Source: Chitinophaga ginsengisoli (GTDB taxonomy: Bacteria > Bacteroidota > Bacteroidia > Chitinophagales > Chitinophagaceae). Taken from it: a stretch of 64,000 bases of DNA. The translations under genes and the position numbers were made by a program. Shown one piece after another: positions 9,299 through 17,679 of this stretch (within the stretch, counting starts at the first letter, position 1; each line of letters opens with the position of its first letter). The notes under the pieces were generated by a model. The model worked only from the letters and a program-made list of their open reading frames with translations, was not told the origin of the DNA and did not search any database. Where the stretch lies: contig NZ_PYGK01000010.1 in NCBI RefSeq assembly GCF_003014595.1, positions 220,983-284,982 on the forward strand. Reading direction: 5' to 3'.

Positions 9299-10126
9299 TT
9301 ATTCACTTTGTTGCATAAGACTGAATAGTATCTTCTTTTCGCCTTCATCAAGATCAGTACCGGTGGTAGAATCAGCAGGAATAAAATGCCTTTTGAAAGC
9401 TTTTATAGCAGCCACCGAATCTCTTGTATCATATCCGACAATACGCAGCGCCTGTTTGCTGTTGAAATCTCCCGGCAGGATGGTCTTTGCAGTATCGCCA
9501 TACCACAAACCAAAACCCTTTTCAGCCAGCTGCTGCCAGGGGAAATAAGCACTGGGATCTACCTTACGGCTGGGAGCAATATCCCCATGACCAATAAAAT
9601 TAGCTGCAGGAATGTTATACCGGTGTTTCAATGAATCCAACAACACGATCAGGCTGTTGATCTGCTGTGGCTGAAAAGGCACAAGTCCGTTGTTGTCCAG
9701 CTCAATGCCAATGGAGCAGGAGTTCATGTCGGTTACATTGCCCCATTTGGACAAACCAGCATGCCAGGCACGCAGATAGTCGTTCAGCATATGATTGATC
9801 GTTCCATCGCCACAGATCACGTAATGTGCGCTTACCTGTGTACGGGGCAGGGTGAAGGTGCGGAAAGTAGAATCGCAGGAGCCTTGTGCAGTATGATGAA
9901 TAATAACATAATTAGGCTTCCTCATATTAAAATTCGTAGTACCGATCCAGTTCGCTGCTAAAGGAGCGCCGTCTGCAGGTACCGGGGCTGGCTGTACTTT
10001 CAATACATTGGCGTATTGTTTCGCCTGCTGACGGTACGCCTTATTGGTCGTTGCATAAGGTTTAGGGGCACAACTGTATATCGTTGCGACCATTACCCAT
10101 AACATTAAACGTGGATATTGTTTCAT
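9299..10126 (-). CDS. N-acetylmuramoyl-L-alanine amidase (Amidase_2), lipoprotein
   Basis: This is a zinc-dependent peptidoglycan amidase of the Amidase_2 (AmpD/AmiD) family, cutting between muramic acid and the stem peptide. The start at 10126 yields a lipoprotein signal MKQYPRLMLWVMVATIYSC; an upstream ATG at 10144 is less likely. The catalytic domain spans about residues 60-200. The zinc ligands are likely the second His of VIIHHTAQ and the conserved His/Asp of GHGDIAPSRKVDPSAYFPW, and the AWHAG and SIGIELDNNG motifs are also present. The C-terminal part of about 70 residues looks like a small peptidoglycan-binding-type helical region. As a lipoprotein it would act in the periplasm, in recycling or remodelling. 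It is followed by the secreted protein at 8523-9290. Confidence 0.9.
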   Translation of the reverse strand: MKQYPRLMLWVMVATIYSCAPKPYATTNKAYRQQAKQYANVLKVQPAPVPADGAPLAANWIGTTNFNMRKPNYVIIHHTAQGSCDSTFRTFTLPRTQVSAHYVICGDGTINHMLNDYLRAWHAGLSKWGNVTDMNSCSIGIELDNNGLVPFQPQQINSLIVLLDSLKHRYNIPAANFIGHGDIAPSRKVDPSAYFPWQQLAEKGFGLWYGDTAKTILPGDFNSKQALRIVGYDTRDSVAAIKAFKRHFIPADSTTGTDLDEGEKKILFSLMQQSE

Positions 10127-10170
10127 TGTACTCATCTTTGGCATCTTAATTTAATGATTATCCGTTAATT

Positions 10171-10207
10171 AACAAGCCCGGCTCTATTAAAACGAGCCGG
10201 GCTTGTT
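10171..10207 (-). terminator. Strong hairpin after GH92 gene
   Basis: A perfect 14-bp inverted repeat (aacaagcccggctc, 10171-10184; gagccgggcttgtt, 10194-10207) with a 9-nt loop sits between the GH92 stop and the amidase start. It likely ends the mannosidase transcript, so the amidase would need its own promoter. Confidence 0.75.
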
Positions 10208-10253
10208 GTTAGTATCTGTTGTTATCAGTCTGCGGACAGATATACAGATATAT

Positions 10254-12542
10254 TTATTTCAGTTCCTGTGACAGGGAATAAGGAGCGTCCTTGTCAGCGG
10301 TACCTCTTGCTTTGTTAGGCACAGCGTCCATATCGAAGTTGATGGTTGCACCTTTCATGATCGCATTGTGGTCCAGCCAGTTGTTGGTATATGGCTTGCC
10401 GTTGAAGGTCATCCCTTTTACATAGCGGTTTGCTTCGCTGTTCTTAGGTGCGGAGATGATCAGCTGTTTCCCGTTTTCCAGGGTTACAGTGGTCTTTTTG
10501 AATAAAGGCGCACCTACTACGTACTGCTGTGTACCCGGACATACAGGATAGAAGCCCATCGCCGTAAATACATACCAGGCAGAAGTCTGGCCATTATCTT
10601 CATCACCGCAGTATCCCTCAGGAGTAGCAGAATACAGGCGGTTCATTACTTCTCTCAGCCAGTACTGTGCCTTCCATGGCTGACCTGCATAGTTGTACAG
10701 GTAGATCATGTGCTGGATAGGCTGGTTACCATGTGCATACTGCCCCATGTTCATGATCTGCATTTCGCGGATCTCATGGATGGTACCACCATAGTAACTA
10801 TCGTCATATACCGGCGGCATTGCAAATACGGAGTCCAGCATTTCTGCGAAGATCTTTTTGCTACCCATCAGGTCAATCAGGCCCTGTACGTCGTGGAATA
10901 CAGACCAGGTATAGTGCCAGCTGTTACCTTCTGTGAAAGCATCACCCCATTTGAAAGGATTGAAAGGCGTCTGGAACTTACCGTCCTTGTTCTTACCACG
11001 CATCAGCTTTGTTTCCGGATCGAATACATTGCGGTAGTTGCGGGCCTGTTTTGCGAACCTTTCTACTTCAGCAGCCGGACGTTTCAACGCCTTAGCCAGT
11101 TTATAGATGGTGAAGTCGTCATATGAATATTCGAGTGTACGGGCAGTGTTCTCATTCACATCTACATCGTAAGGCACATATCCCAACTCATTGTAGTAGT
11201 TCACACCTGCACGGCCAACAGAACTCAGTGGACCTGCATTATTTGCATTTTTCAGGATGGCTTCATAAGCAGTGTTCACGTCGAAACCGGTTACACCTTT
11301 TAAGTAAGCATCTGCGATCAGCGAAGCTGAGTTGGAACCGATCATACAGTCACGGTGACCAGGGCTCGCCCACTCAGGCAACCAGCCGCTTTCTTTGTAA
11401 GCATTCACCATACCTTCCATGATGTGCGCGTTCATAGACGGGTACATCAGGTTGAAGAATGGGAATACAGCGCGGAAAGTGTCCCAGAAACCATTGTCGG
11501 TGAACATATAACCCGGCAGTACCTGGCCATTGTATGGGCTGTAGTGTACTACCGCACCCTTGGCGTCATATTCGTAGAATTTACGCGGGAACAGCATAGC
11601 ACGGTACAGGCAGGAATAGAAGGTACGAGTCTGATCAGAAGTACCGCCTTCTACCTTGATACGGCTCAGTTCTTTGTTCCAGGCAGTCTTTGCCTTTTCT
11701 TTCACCACATCGAAATTGCTGCTGCCGATCTCCTTCTGGAGGTTCAGCTCAGCCTGTTCAGGGCTGATAAAGGAAGATGCCACTTTTACGTTCACCTTCT
11801 CCCCTTTTACAGTAGCGAAACCAATTACGGCGCCTACGTGTTTGTCCTGGGCTTCCGCTTCGCCGGCTTTCAGTTCACCGTTTTTGAAGGTAGCCACATA
11901 AGTAAATGGCTTGTCGAAAGTCAGTACGAAGTAGTTCTTAAAATTAGCTGGTACGCCACCGCTGTTTTTGGTGGTATAACCTACTATCTTATGTTCAGCC
12001 TGTAATACCTTGATGTAGGAGCCCCTGTCCAATGCATCGATCACCACAAAAGCGCTGTCAGTCTTAGGATAGGTGAAACGGATGGCCGCAGCCCTTTCTG
12101 TAGGCGTGATCTCTGTGGTCACGTCATGGTCAGCCAGGTATACGCTATAATAGTATGGCTTGGATACTTCTGCTTTGTGAGAGAACCAGCTGGCCCTGTC
12201 ATCTTCCTTGAATTTCACCTTTCCGGTTACCGGCATGATGGCAAACTGACCATAGTCGTTGATCCATGGGCTGGGCTGGTGGGTTTGTTTGAAACCACGC
12301 AGTTTATCAGCATCATAGGTATAAGCCCAACCGTCTCCCATTTTACCAGTCTGTGGCATCCAGAAGTTCATGCCCCATGGAGTGGCGATAGCGGGATAAG
12401 TGTTACCAGTAGACAGGGACCCTTTGGAATCGGTACCCATCAGTGGGTTGACCCATTCTACAGGATCGGTTACGCTGTTGACGGTTTGCGCCTTTACCCA
12501 GCAGGAGGCCAGCATAAGGGCGGAGAAAATAACTCTTTTCAT
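10254..12542 (-). CDS. GH92-family alpha-mannosidase, secreted
   Basis: This 762-residue enzyme belongs to glycoside hydrolase family 92, calcium-dependent exo-alpha-mannosidases that trim mannose from N-glycans and yeast mannan. A signal peptide is present (MKRVIFSALMLASCWVKAQ). The N-terminal beta-sandwich starts with WVNPLMGTDSKGSLSTGNTYP, a classic GH92 opening, and contains GFKQTHQPSPWINDYGQF. The catalytic (alpha/alpha)6 domain has WDTFRAVFPFFNLMYP, GHRDCMIGSNSASLIADAY and GDEDNGQTSAWYVFTAMGFYP, the last containing the acidic residues expected at the active site. Length is normal. Most characterised members cut alpha-1,2 or alpha-1,3 linkages; which applies here cannot be told. It lies upstream of, and in the same direction as, the SusCD pair. 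Confidence 0.93.
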   Translation of the reverse strand: MKRVIFSALMLASCWVKAQTVNSVTDPVEWVNPLMGTDSKGSLSTGNTYPAIATPWGMNFWMPQTGKMGDGWAYTYDADKLRGFKQTHQPSPWINDYGQFAIMPVTGKVKFKEDDRASWFSHKAEVSKPYYYSVYLADHDVTTEITPTERAAAIRFTYPKTDSAFVVIDALDRGSYIKVLQAEHKIVGYTTKNSGGVPANFKNYFVLTFDKPFTYVATFKNGELKAGEAEAQDKHVGAVIGFATVKGEKVNVKVASSFISPEQAELNLQKEIGSSNFDVVKEKAKTAWNKELSRIKVEGGTSDQTRTFYSCLYRAMLFPRKFYEYDAKGAVVHYSPYNGQVLPGYMFTDNGFWDTFRAVFPFFNLMYPSMNAHIMEGMVNAYKESGWLPEWASPGHRDCMIGSNSASLIADAYLKGVTGFDVNTAYEAILKNANNAGPLSSVGRAGVNYYNELGYVPYDVDVNENTARTLEYSYDDFTIYKLAKALKRPAAEVERFAKQARNYRNVFDPETKLMRGKNKDGKFQTPFNPFKWGDAFTEGNSWHYTWSVFHDVQGLIDLMGSKKIFAEMLDSVFAMPPVYDDSYYGGTIHEIREMQIMNMGQYAHGNQPIQHMIYLYNYAGQPWKAQYWLREVMNRLYSATPEGYCGDEDNGQTSAWYVFTAMGFYPVCPGTQQYVVGAPLFKKTTVTLENGKQLIISAPKNSEANRYVKGMTFNGKPYTNNWLDHNAIMKGATINFDMDAVPNKARGTADKDAPYSLSQELK

Positions 12543-12896
12543 GTTGAGACGGATGGAATTTTAGCTTTTTATAGTCTGTAAAAATAGCTTTTCAGGCGAA
12601 AAACAGCTATCTATTTTTTTTAATGGCGAAACCGTGACTGATAGCCAAGCTTAAATGATTTAGCTTTGCCTCCCGGAATGCCATCTTTATTAAAAAACTT
12701 AATATGTTCGTAGCCTGGGAATAAACCTGCCCCAATTTTTAAAGTCAAACGATAGAAATTGTCGTTTGACAGACGAAAAGAGGCTATGTGATGTTTCCTC
12801 ATACGACAAGATGCCAATCTGCCGTTTAAAATTCAAATCAAATCGTGAAGTTCGCAAATCCCGTTTCAAGTCAACTACCTAAATGAACATGAACAT
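12543..12896. other. Intergenic region with short inverted repeat
   Basis: This 354-bp divergent spacer between the GH92 gene and the S41 protease contains a perfect 9-bp inverted repeat (gtcaaacga at 12744-12752, tcgtttgac at 12762-12770). That could be an operator or a small hairpin. I see no convincing gene or RNA here. Confidence 0.4.
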
Positions 12897-14462
12897 ATGA
12901 GCAAACATTTTACGCTAGCCATAAAAATGGTTGTAGTGAGTGTTGTTTTCAGTGCTGCCTTCAGCGCCTGCCGCAAGAAGGACAGCACCAAGGTGGACAA
13001 TACCACACCGACTTCCTCCTCAGTAGTATCAGATGAAGATTCCCTCAAATATCTTATGTACCGCATCATGCAGGTAACATATGTAGATGGGGGCCGTAAC
13101 AAGACCACCGACCTGCCAACTTATTTCTGGTACAACCAGGTGCCACAGCTAGACCCTTCCAGCAACACCTATGTAACAGCCGATGACCTGCTCAGTACCA
13201 TGAGAACGTATTCGAAGAATAGCGCCGGTACCGTACTGGACCGCTATAGCTTCCTTGACCGCACAGGCTCATTGTCCAGTTCATTACAAAATGGTCTTTC
13301 GGAGACTTTCAATAAGGTAAGCGCTACCGGCAACTACGGTATGGAGGTCAGCTATGCCTCTGATGGCACCAAGTCTTATCTGTATATTGTCTATGCAGAT
13401 AAAAATTCCCCTGCCGGCCAGAAAGGACTGACCCGCGGAGATGAGATCATTGCCGTGAATGGAGACAGCAACATCAGTTATGATGGTGCCAATGGTACCA
13501 ACGTCTCCAAAGTAACCAATGCCATCTATTACTCCAGCTCCGTTACCCTAAAGGTAAAAAAGGCCATAACAGGCGCCGAGGTCACTTATAGTCTTACCTC
13601 AGGCTCTTTCACCATCAACCCTGTATTGTTTGATACCGTTTACACGGTGAACAGTCAGAAGGTGGGCTACTTTGTATTCTATACATTTACCAATACCTAC
13701 AACACACAGGGGGCCAGTACATTGACGAAAAGTAAACTGGATGGTCTTTTCGCCAAATATAAATCCGCCGGTATTACCAATCTGATTGTGGACCTGCGTT
13801 ACAACCAGGGCGGTTCCGTTACCACGGCTGAGTACCTTGACAGTGCAATTGCACCGGCTTCTGCTGCCAACAAGACGATGTACTACTATCAGTACAATGA
13901 CAAGCTGACGGCTAACCTGGACGGTACAGGACTGGATGCCAGTGTGAAGTTTCCGAATGTTACCGGTGGACTGAACCTGAACAATGTGTTCTTCATCACA
14001 GGCGCTCACACGGCTTCTGCCAGTGAGCTGACCCTGAACAACCTGAAGCCTTATATGAGTGTGAAACTGGTAGGAGATACTACTTATGGTAAGCCAGTAG
14101 GTTTTATCACATTCAACATCTCAAAGTACGACAGCACACATACCAAGCAATACCTTGCCGACCTGTATGCTATCAACTTTGCTACGGAGAATGCTAACCA
14201 TGTAGGCGGTTATTACACGGGTATAGTGCCTGACCAGGCGGCGAATGACTATGTCAATGTGCCCTGGGGATACAGGAATGATGATGAGAACCTGGACAGG
14301 ATCTTCAACTATATTACTACGGGCAGCTTTGCCAGGACCTCTGCCAACGCCCGTGTGCTGACAGAAACCACGGCCAATCAGCGTGCCGCTATTCCTTCGT
14401 CTATCGCCTCTCCCCGCTTCAACGGGATGGTGGATTATCGTATAGGTAAACGGATTCAATAA
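12897..14462 (+). CDS. S41-family peptidase (C-terminal processing protease type), lipoprotein
   Basis: This 521-residue serine protease has a lipoprotein signal (MSKHFTLAIKMVVVSVVFSA...FSAC, acylated Cys near residue 24). A helical N-terminal region follows (YFWYNQVPQLDP). A PDZ-like domain (about 150-230) contains SPAGQKGLTRGDEIIAVNG. The S41 catalytic domain starts around 245 with KVGYFVFYTF and NLIVDLRYNQGGSVTTAEYL. The catalytic Ser376 lies in HTASASELTLNNL, and the later GKPVGF is also typical. Bacteroidota carry many such lipid-anchored S41 proteins of uncertain substrate. It stands alone and converges on the aldo/keto reductase, with only 2 bp between stops. Confidence 0.9.
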   Translation: MSKHFTLAIKMVVVSVVFSAAFSACRKKDSTKVDNTTPTSSSVVSDEDSLKYLMYRIMQVTYVDGGRNKTTDLPTYFWYNQVPQLDPSSNTYVTADDLLSTMRTYSKNSAGTVLDRYSFLDRTGSLSSSLQNGLSETFNKVSATGNYGMEVSYASDGTKSYLYIVYADKNSPAGQKGLTRGDEIIAVNGDSNISYDGANGTNVSKVTNAIYYSSSVTLKVKKAITGAEVTYSLTSGSFTINPVLFDTVYTVNSQKVGYFVFYTFTNTYNTQGASTLTKSKLDGLFAKYKSAGITNLIVDLRYNQGGSVTTAEYLDSAIAPASAANKTMYYYQYNDKLTANLDGTGLDASVKFPNVTGGLNLNNVFFITGAHTASASELTLNNLKPYMSVKLVGDTTYGKPVGFITFNISKYDSTHTKQYLADLYAINFATENANHVGGYYTGIVPDQAANDYVNVPWGYRNDDENLDRIFNYITTGSFARTSANARVLTETTANQRAAIPSSIASPRFNGMVDYRIGKRIQ

Positions 14463-14464
14463 TA

Positions 14465-15361
14465 TCAGCGATACTGGTCGTAATAATTTGCGACCAGCTC
14501 AAATCCCAATAGTACTCTGTCCGCTGACGTGAGCGGAGTGGTAGCAGGTAAGCCCGCCGCCTCTTCCAATTGCGTCAGCGTTCTTATTCCCACTACAGCC
14601 GCTCTCACTGCAGGTTCTCCCAGTACATAACAAATGGCGGTTTGCGCCGGGGTACGTTTATCTTCGGAGAATTTAGCTACTATTTCCGCCATCTTGCTGA
14701 CCTCTTCTGCGCTATAGTTCAGATAGGCCGCTGCCGGTTTTCCTGCCAGCAGTCCTTTGGCAACACTGCCTCTTGCCAATACGCCAATGTTGTTCTTATC
14801 CAACAAACGGAACACTTCTTCTTCCGGTCTTCTGTCCAGCAGGCTATACTGCATCATTACACTGCTGATGTTCGATTTTTTCACATATTCCCTGATCACG
14901 TTAGGCCTAATGGAAGAAATGCCATAATACCGGATCTTTCCCTGTCTTTCCAACTGTTCGAAAGTCTCAATAATATCATCAATAGGATCATCCAGCGTAC
15001 CGCCATGTAACTGGTACAGGTCGATATAATCTGTACCGAGGCGGCGCAGGCTGTCATCCACCGCTTTCTTAATGTATTCCGGTGAGGGATTCCAATCCCA
15101 CCCGCTGCCATCTTTTCTCCACTGGTTACCTACCTTGGTGGCAATGATGGCATCGTTACGGCGCTCTTTCAATGCCCTGCCCAGCTGTCTTTCATTTTCT
15201 CCCTGCTGATAAAGGTCTGCCGTATCAAAGAAATTGATCCCTTTATCCAGGGCCTGATGGATCAGGGTTTCGTTTTCCGTAGCATTATTGCCTAAAGACA
15301 TACAGCCGAAGGCGATCTCAGAGATGTCAAGCGTAGAGTTACCAAGAATATTGTAGTTCAT
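14465..15361 (-). CDS. Aldo/keto reductase
   Basis: This 298-residue NADPH-dependent oxidoreductase has the complete catalytic tetrad of the aldo/keto reductase superfamily: Asp46 and Tyr51 in FFDTADLYQQGENE, Lys76 in IIATKVGNQW and His119 in DLYQLHGG. The substrate-binding motif VMMQYSLLDRRPEEEV and the NADP-binding region LARGSVAKGLLAG are also typical of the YajO/YghZ-like group. The reaction is carbonyl-to-alcohol reduction; substrate unknown. It lies 23 bp from the end of the McrC-like gene on the same strand, upstream of nothing else, and so may simply be a neighbour. Confidence 0.92.
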   Translation of the reverse strand: MNYNILGNSTLDISEIAFGCMSLGNNATENETLIHQALDKGINFFDTADLYQQGENERQLGRALKERRNDAIIATKVGNQWRKDGSGWDWNPSPEYIKKAVDDSLRRLGTDYIDLYQLHGGTLDDPIDDIIETFEQLERQGKIRYYGISSIRPNVIREYVKKSNISSVMMQYSLLDRRPEEEVFRLLDKNNIGVLARGSVAKGLLAGKPAAAYLNYSAEEVSKMAEIVAKFSEDKRTPAQTAICYVLGEPAVRAAVVGIRTLTQLEEAAGLPATTPLTSADRVLLGFELVANYYDQYR

Positions 15362-15384
15362 GGTTCTAATTTAAGCAATTCTGC

Positions 15385-17679
15385 TTATGAACCGGATTGC
15401 TCTTTGTCGCGGCCGGGCCTGCGTACATCTTTTTCAGGAACTGTGCTGATAAAACCATCCTTCGGATTGTAGAGATGTTTTATCTGTGTATATCTTCTGT
15501 TACTGGCCATTCCCTTGATCCGTACGTAGTCGTCCAGCATTTCCTTACGCTTCAGCTTTAATACCATGCATTTCCGGCCTTCATCAAGGAACAAAGGATG
15601 TCCGGGTGAATGTGCCTTCCTACGAGGCATCATGTCGGAATACTCTATTTCATAAAAGCAGGTAATGCCCCTACGCTCTATATAGGGAGCAAAGTAGCGC
15701 ACTCTCCCTGTTATCACAGCCGAGTCAAACTTCCTGCCGGCATAAATTACGGCCTCTCCTTCCACAAGGTCATTATATAATGCAGCATCCATCGCCGGCA
15801 CAAAATCAACAAATACAAAAGCGTCAGACACTTTGTAAGCCTTACCTTTTTGCGGCTGCATTTTATCCAGCTGGCGTGCGGTATCTTCCGTTATAATATA
15901 TCTCAGGTGTTTCCCCAGCAAGGCTGATCCTGCTTCATCACCCGGCAGGAAAGGAAAACCTCCGATATGTGATTTAAAGATGATCTCACGGTAATAACGG
16001 CCATGCAACTCCGCATTGCAAATGCCAGGGAACAATACATATCCCCCCATTACTTCCTTGGAATGCTCATTGTCTGCTCCGTCTTCCTCCTTTCTGTAAA
16101 TAGACTCCTTGTAGTCACGCATCTGTCTCAGATCCTCCGGCAGCGGTTCATCCATTTTCTCTATCTCGCTATACCTGGTTGACTCTATCAGGCGGTATTT
16201 GGCATCAAACAGATAGGTCAGGTACAGGTTTCTCGGCTGATCCCTTCTTCCTATCCGTAGAATAATATCCGGGCACTTGCTTCCATCGAAGGTTCCTGCG
16301 TCATCGGCATCGAAGTTATTTGTATAACGCAATTCCTGGTAAAGCTCAATATTGATGCCATCAGCACATTCGAAAACCAGTTTGGAATGCATATCCTTAT
16401 CTGGCGAAAGACGAAATGTGTTGCTCTTTATCGTTGGCATTTTTTTGACATCTGGCTTTACGCCCGTAATCTTCTCTATCATCTCTGTCATAGCGAAGAA
16501 GCACCAGAGCTGATAGAGATAAGCAATATTCTTCAGCTCTATTTCATACAATCCTTCCTGTAACTCAAATCCCATCTTCAGGGTTTCCCAGTCTTTTATC
16601 AGTCCTGCATATCCGACCCGTTTAGCAAGCACGGGAGAAAACCGTTTTCTATCCTTCAGTTTTCCTACACCTTTGAAAAAAGGGTGTACCAGTAAATGCG
16701 ACATCGCTTCTTCCGCAAATTCCAACTGCATCCGGTATGCCTTGTCCATCCTTGTATTACTGCTGTCTTTCTGAACCAGCTTGTAAATACGTTTATATTG
16801 ATCAAGTATGTCTGCTATGATATATTTTACATACTGGTTCTCATAATTGTCTTCCACCAGGAGTATCATGTCCACTTCAAAGTATTTGTCCGGACGTCCC
16901 TCAAATCGCTCCAACTTGTCCGCCAGCCGGCCTTTAGCCTTTTTTATCTTGTCTGCGCGCACAAACCCTTTCCCCCTGGATAACGCTTTATGGGGATCCT
17001 TCACAATAACTTTCAGGTGCCACAAAATGCGTCTGAAAATATTCCCGAAAATAGTCCACCAAAGAATATCACTTTCGCCACTGCCCTGTACCTCAAAATA
17101 GTGATAGGTTTTCCTGAGATAGTCGACCGCCAGCCGGGGATATATCTTTTCTATCTGCTTCACCATGGCAAGGTGGTCTTTCTGGGTATCGAGTTTTGAT
17201 GAGAATACGGTGAACTGGAACAAGACGCTGAGTGAAACCGTTTTCAGCTGATAATCGATGATCAGGTCAAACTCTCCTGGTTCATTATCAAACTTCAGTT
17301 CTCCCGAAGCAAACTGGGTATCACCTTTTGTGGTCTTCACCTTAAACATGTTCCTCACATTCCTCACGCGTGAGTAGATGGAAGCAGATACTACCTCCGG
17401 TTGAAAATCGATGCTTACTGAATATCCTATATTTTCGAAGAATACCGGATGTTTTACAGCATAGATGTCTGCTCCTTCTACTTCCCCCGATGCAGGCTGC
17501 CATATCTCAAATTTTCTGAGCGGACCCGTAAAAAGATATGCTGTTTCAAAGTGCTCAGGGGCGTGCCTCTTCTTTGAGGTTTTAAATGTATTTTCAAAGT
17601 CGTCCACTCCACCAGGATTTAGCAGATCTATCTCGATGAAGAAGTCTTTGTGGTTGATAATTAATATATTCATGATCAC
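15385..17679 (-). CDS. McrC-like DUF2357/PD-(D/E)XK nuclease subunit
   Basis: This 764-residue protein is the nuclease half of a McrBC-like modification-dependent restriction module. The N-terminal half is a beta-rich DUF2357-type region, then an alpha-helical connector (YHYFEVQGSGESDILWWTIF). The nuclease core is near residues 440-500: ELYQELRYTNN, then Asp471 in KCPDIILRI, and Asp492/Lys494 in YLFDAKYR. This is the D...DxK arrangement expected for PD-(D/E)XK enzymes and McrC (PDI...DAKY). A C-terminal domain of about 200 residues follows with no assignment. The start is a GTG whose GTGA overlaps the TGA stop of the ATPase gene; an ATG six bases inside (17673) is an alternative. The overlap implies translational coupling. 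Confidence 0.8.
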   Translation of the reverse strand: MIMNILIINHKDFFIEIDLLNPGGVDDFENTFKTSKKRHAPEHFETAYLFTGPLRKFEIWQPASGEVEGADIYAVKHPVFFENIGYSVSIDFQPEVVSASIYSRVRNVRNMFKVKTTKGDTQFASGELKFDNEPGEFDLIIDYQLKTVSLSVLFQFTVFSSKLDTQKDHLAMVKQIEKIYPRLAVDYLRKTYHYFEVQGSGESDILWWTIFGNIFRRILWHLKVIVKDPHKALSRGKGFVRADKIKKAKGRLADKLERFEGRPDKYFEVDMILLVEDNYENQYVKYIIADILDQYKRIYKLVQKDSSNTRMDKAYRMQLEFAEEAMSHLLVHPFFKGVGKLKDRKRFSPVLAKRVGYAGLIKDWETLKMGFELQEGLYEIELKNIAYLYQLWCFFAMTEMIEKITGVKPDVKKMPTIKSNTFRLSPDKDMHSKLVFECADGINIELYQELRYTNNFDADDAGTFDGSKCPDIILRIGRRDQPRNLYLTYLFDAKYRLIESTRYSEIEKMDEPLPEDLRQMRDYKESIYRKEEDGADNEHSKEVMGGYVLFPGICNAELHGRYYREIIFKSHIGGFPFLPGDEAGSALLGKHLRYIITEDTARQLDKMQPQKGKAYKVSDAFVFVDFVPAMDAALYNDLVEGEAVIYAGRKFDSAVITGRVRYFAPYIERRGITCFYEIEYSDMMPRRKAHSPGHPLFLDEGRKCMVLKLKRKEMLDDYVRIKGMASNRRYTQIKHLYNPKDGFISTVPEKDVRRPGRDKEQSGS

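Noticed and set aside
12620..12817. 65-codon minus-strand frame upstream of the GH92 gene
   Set aside because: No family resemblance; it covers a divergent promoter region containing an inverted repeat and looks non-coding.
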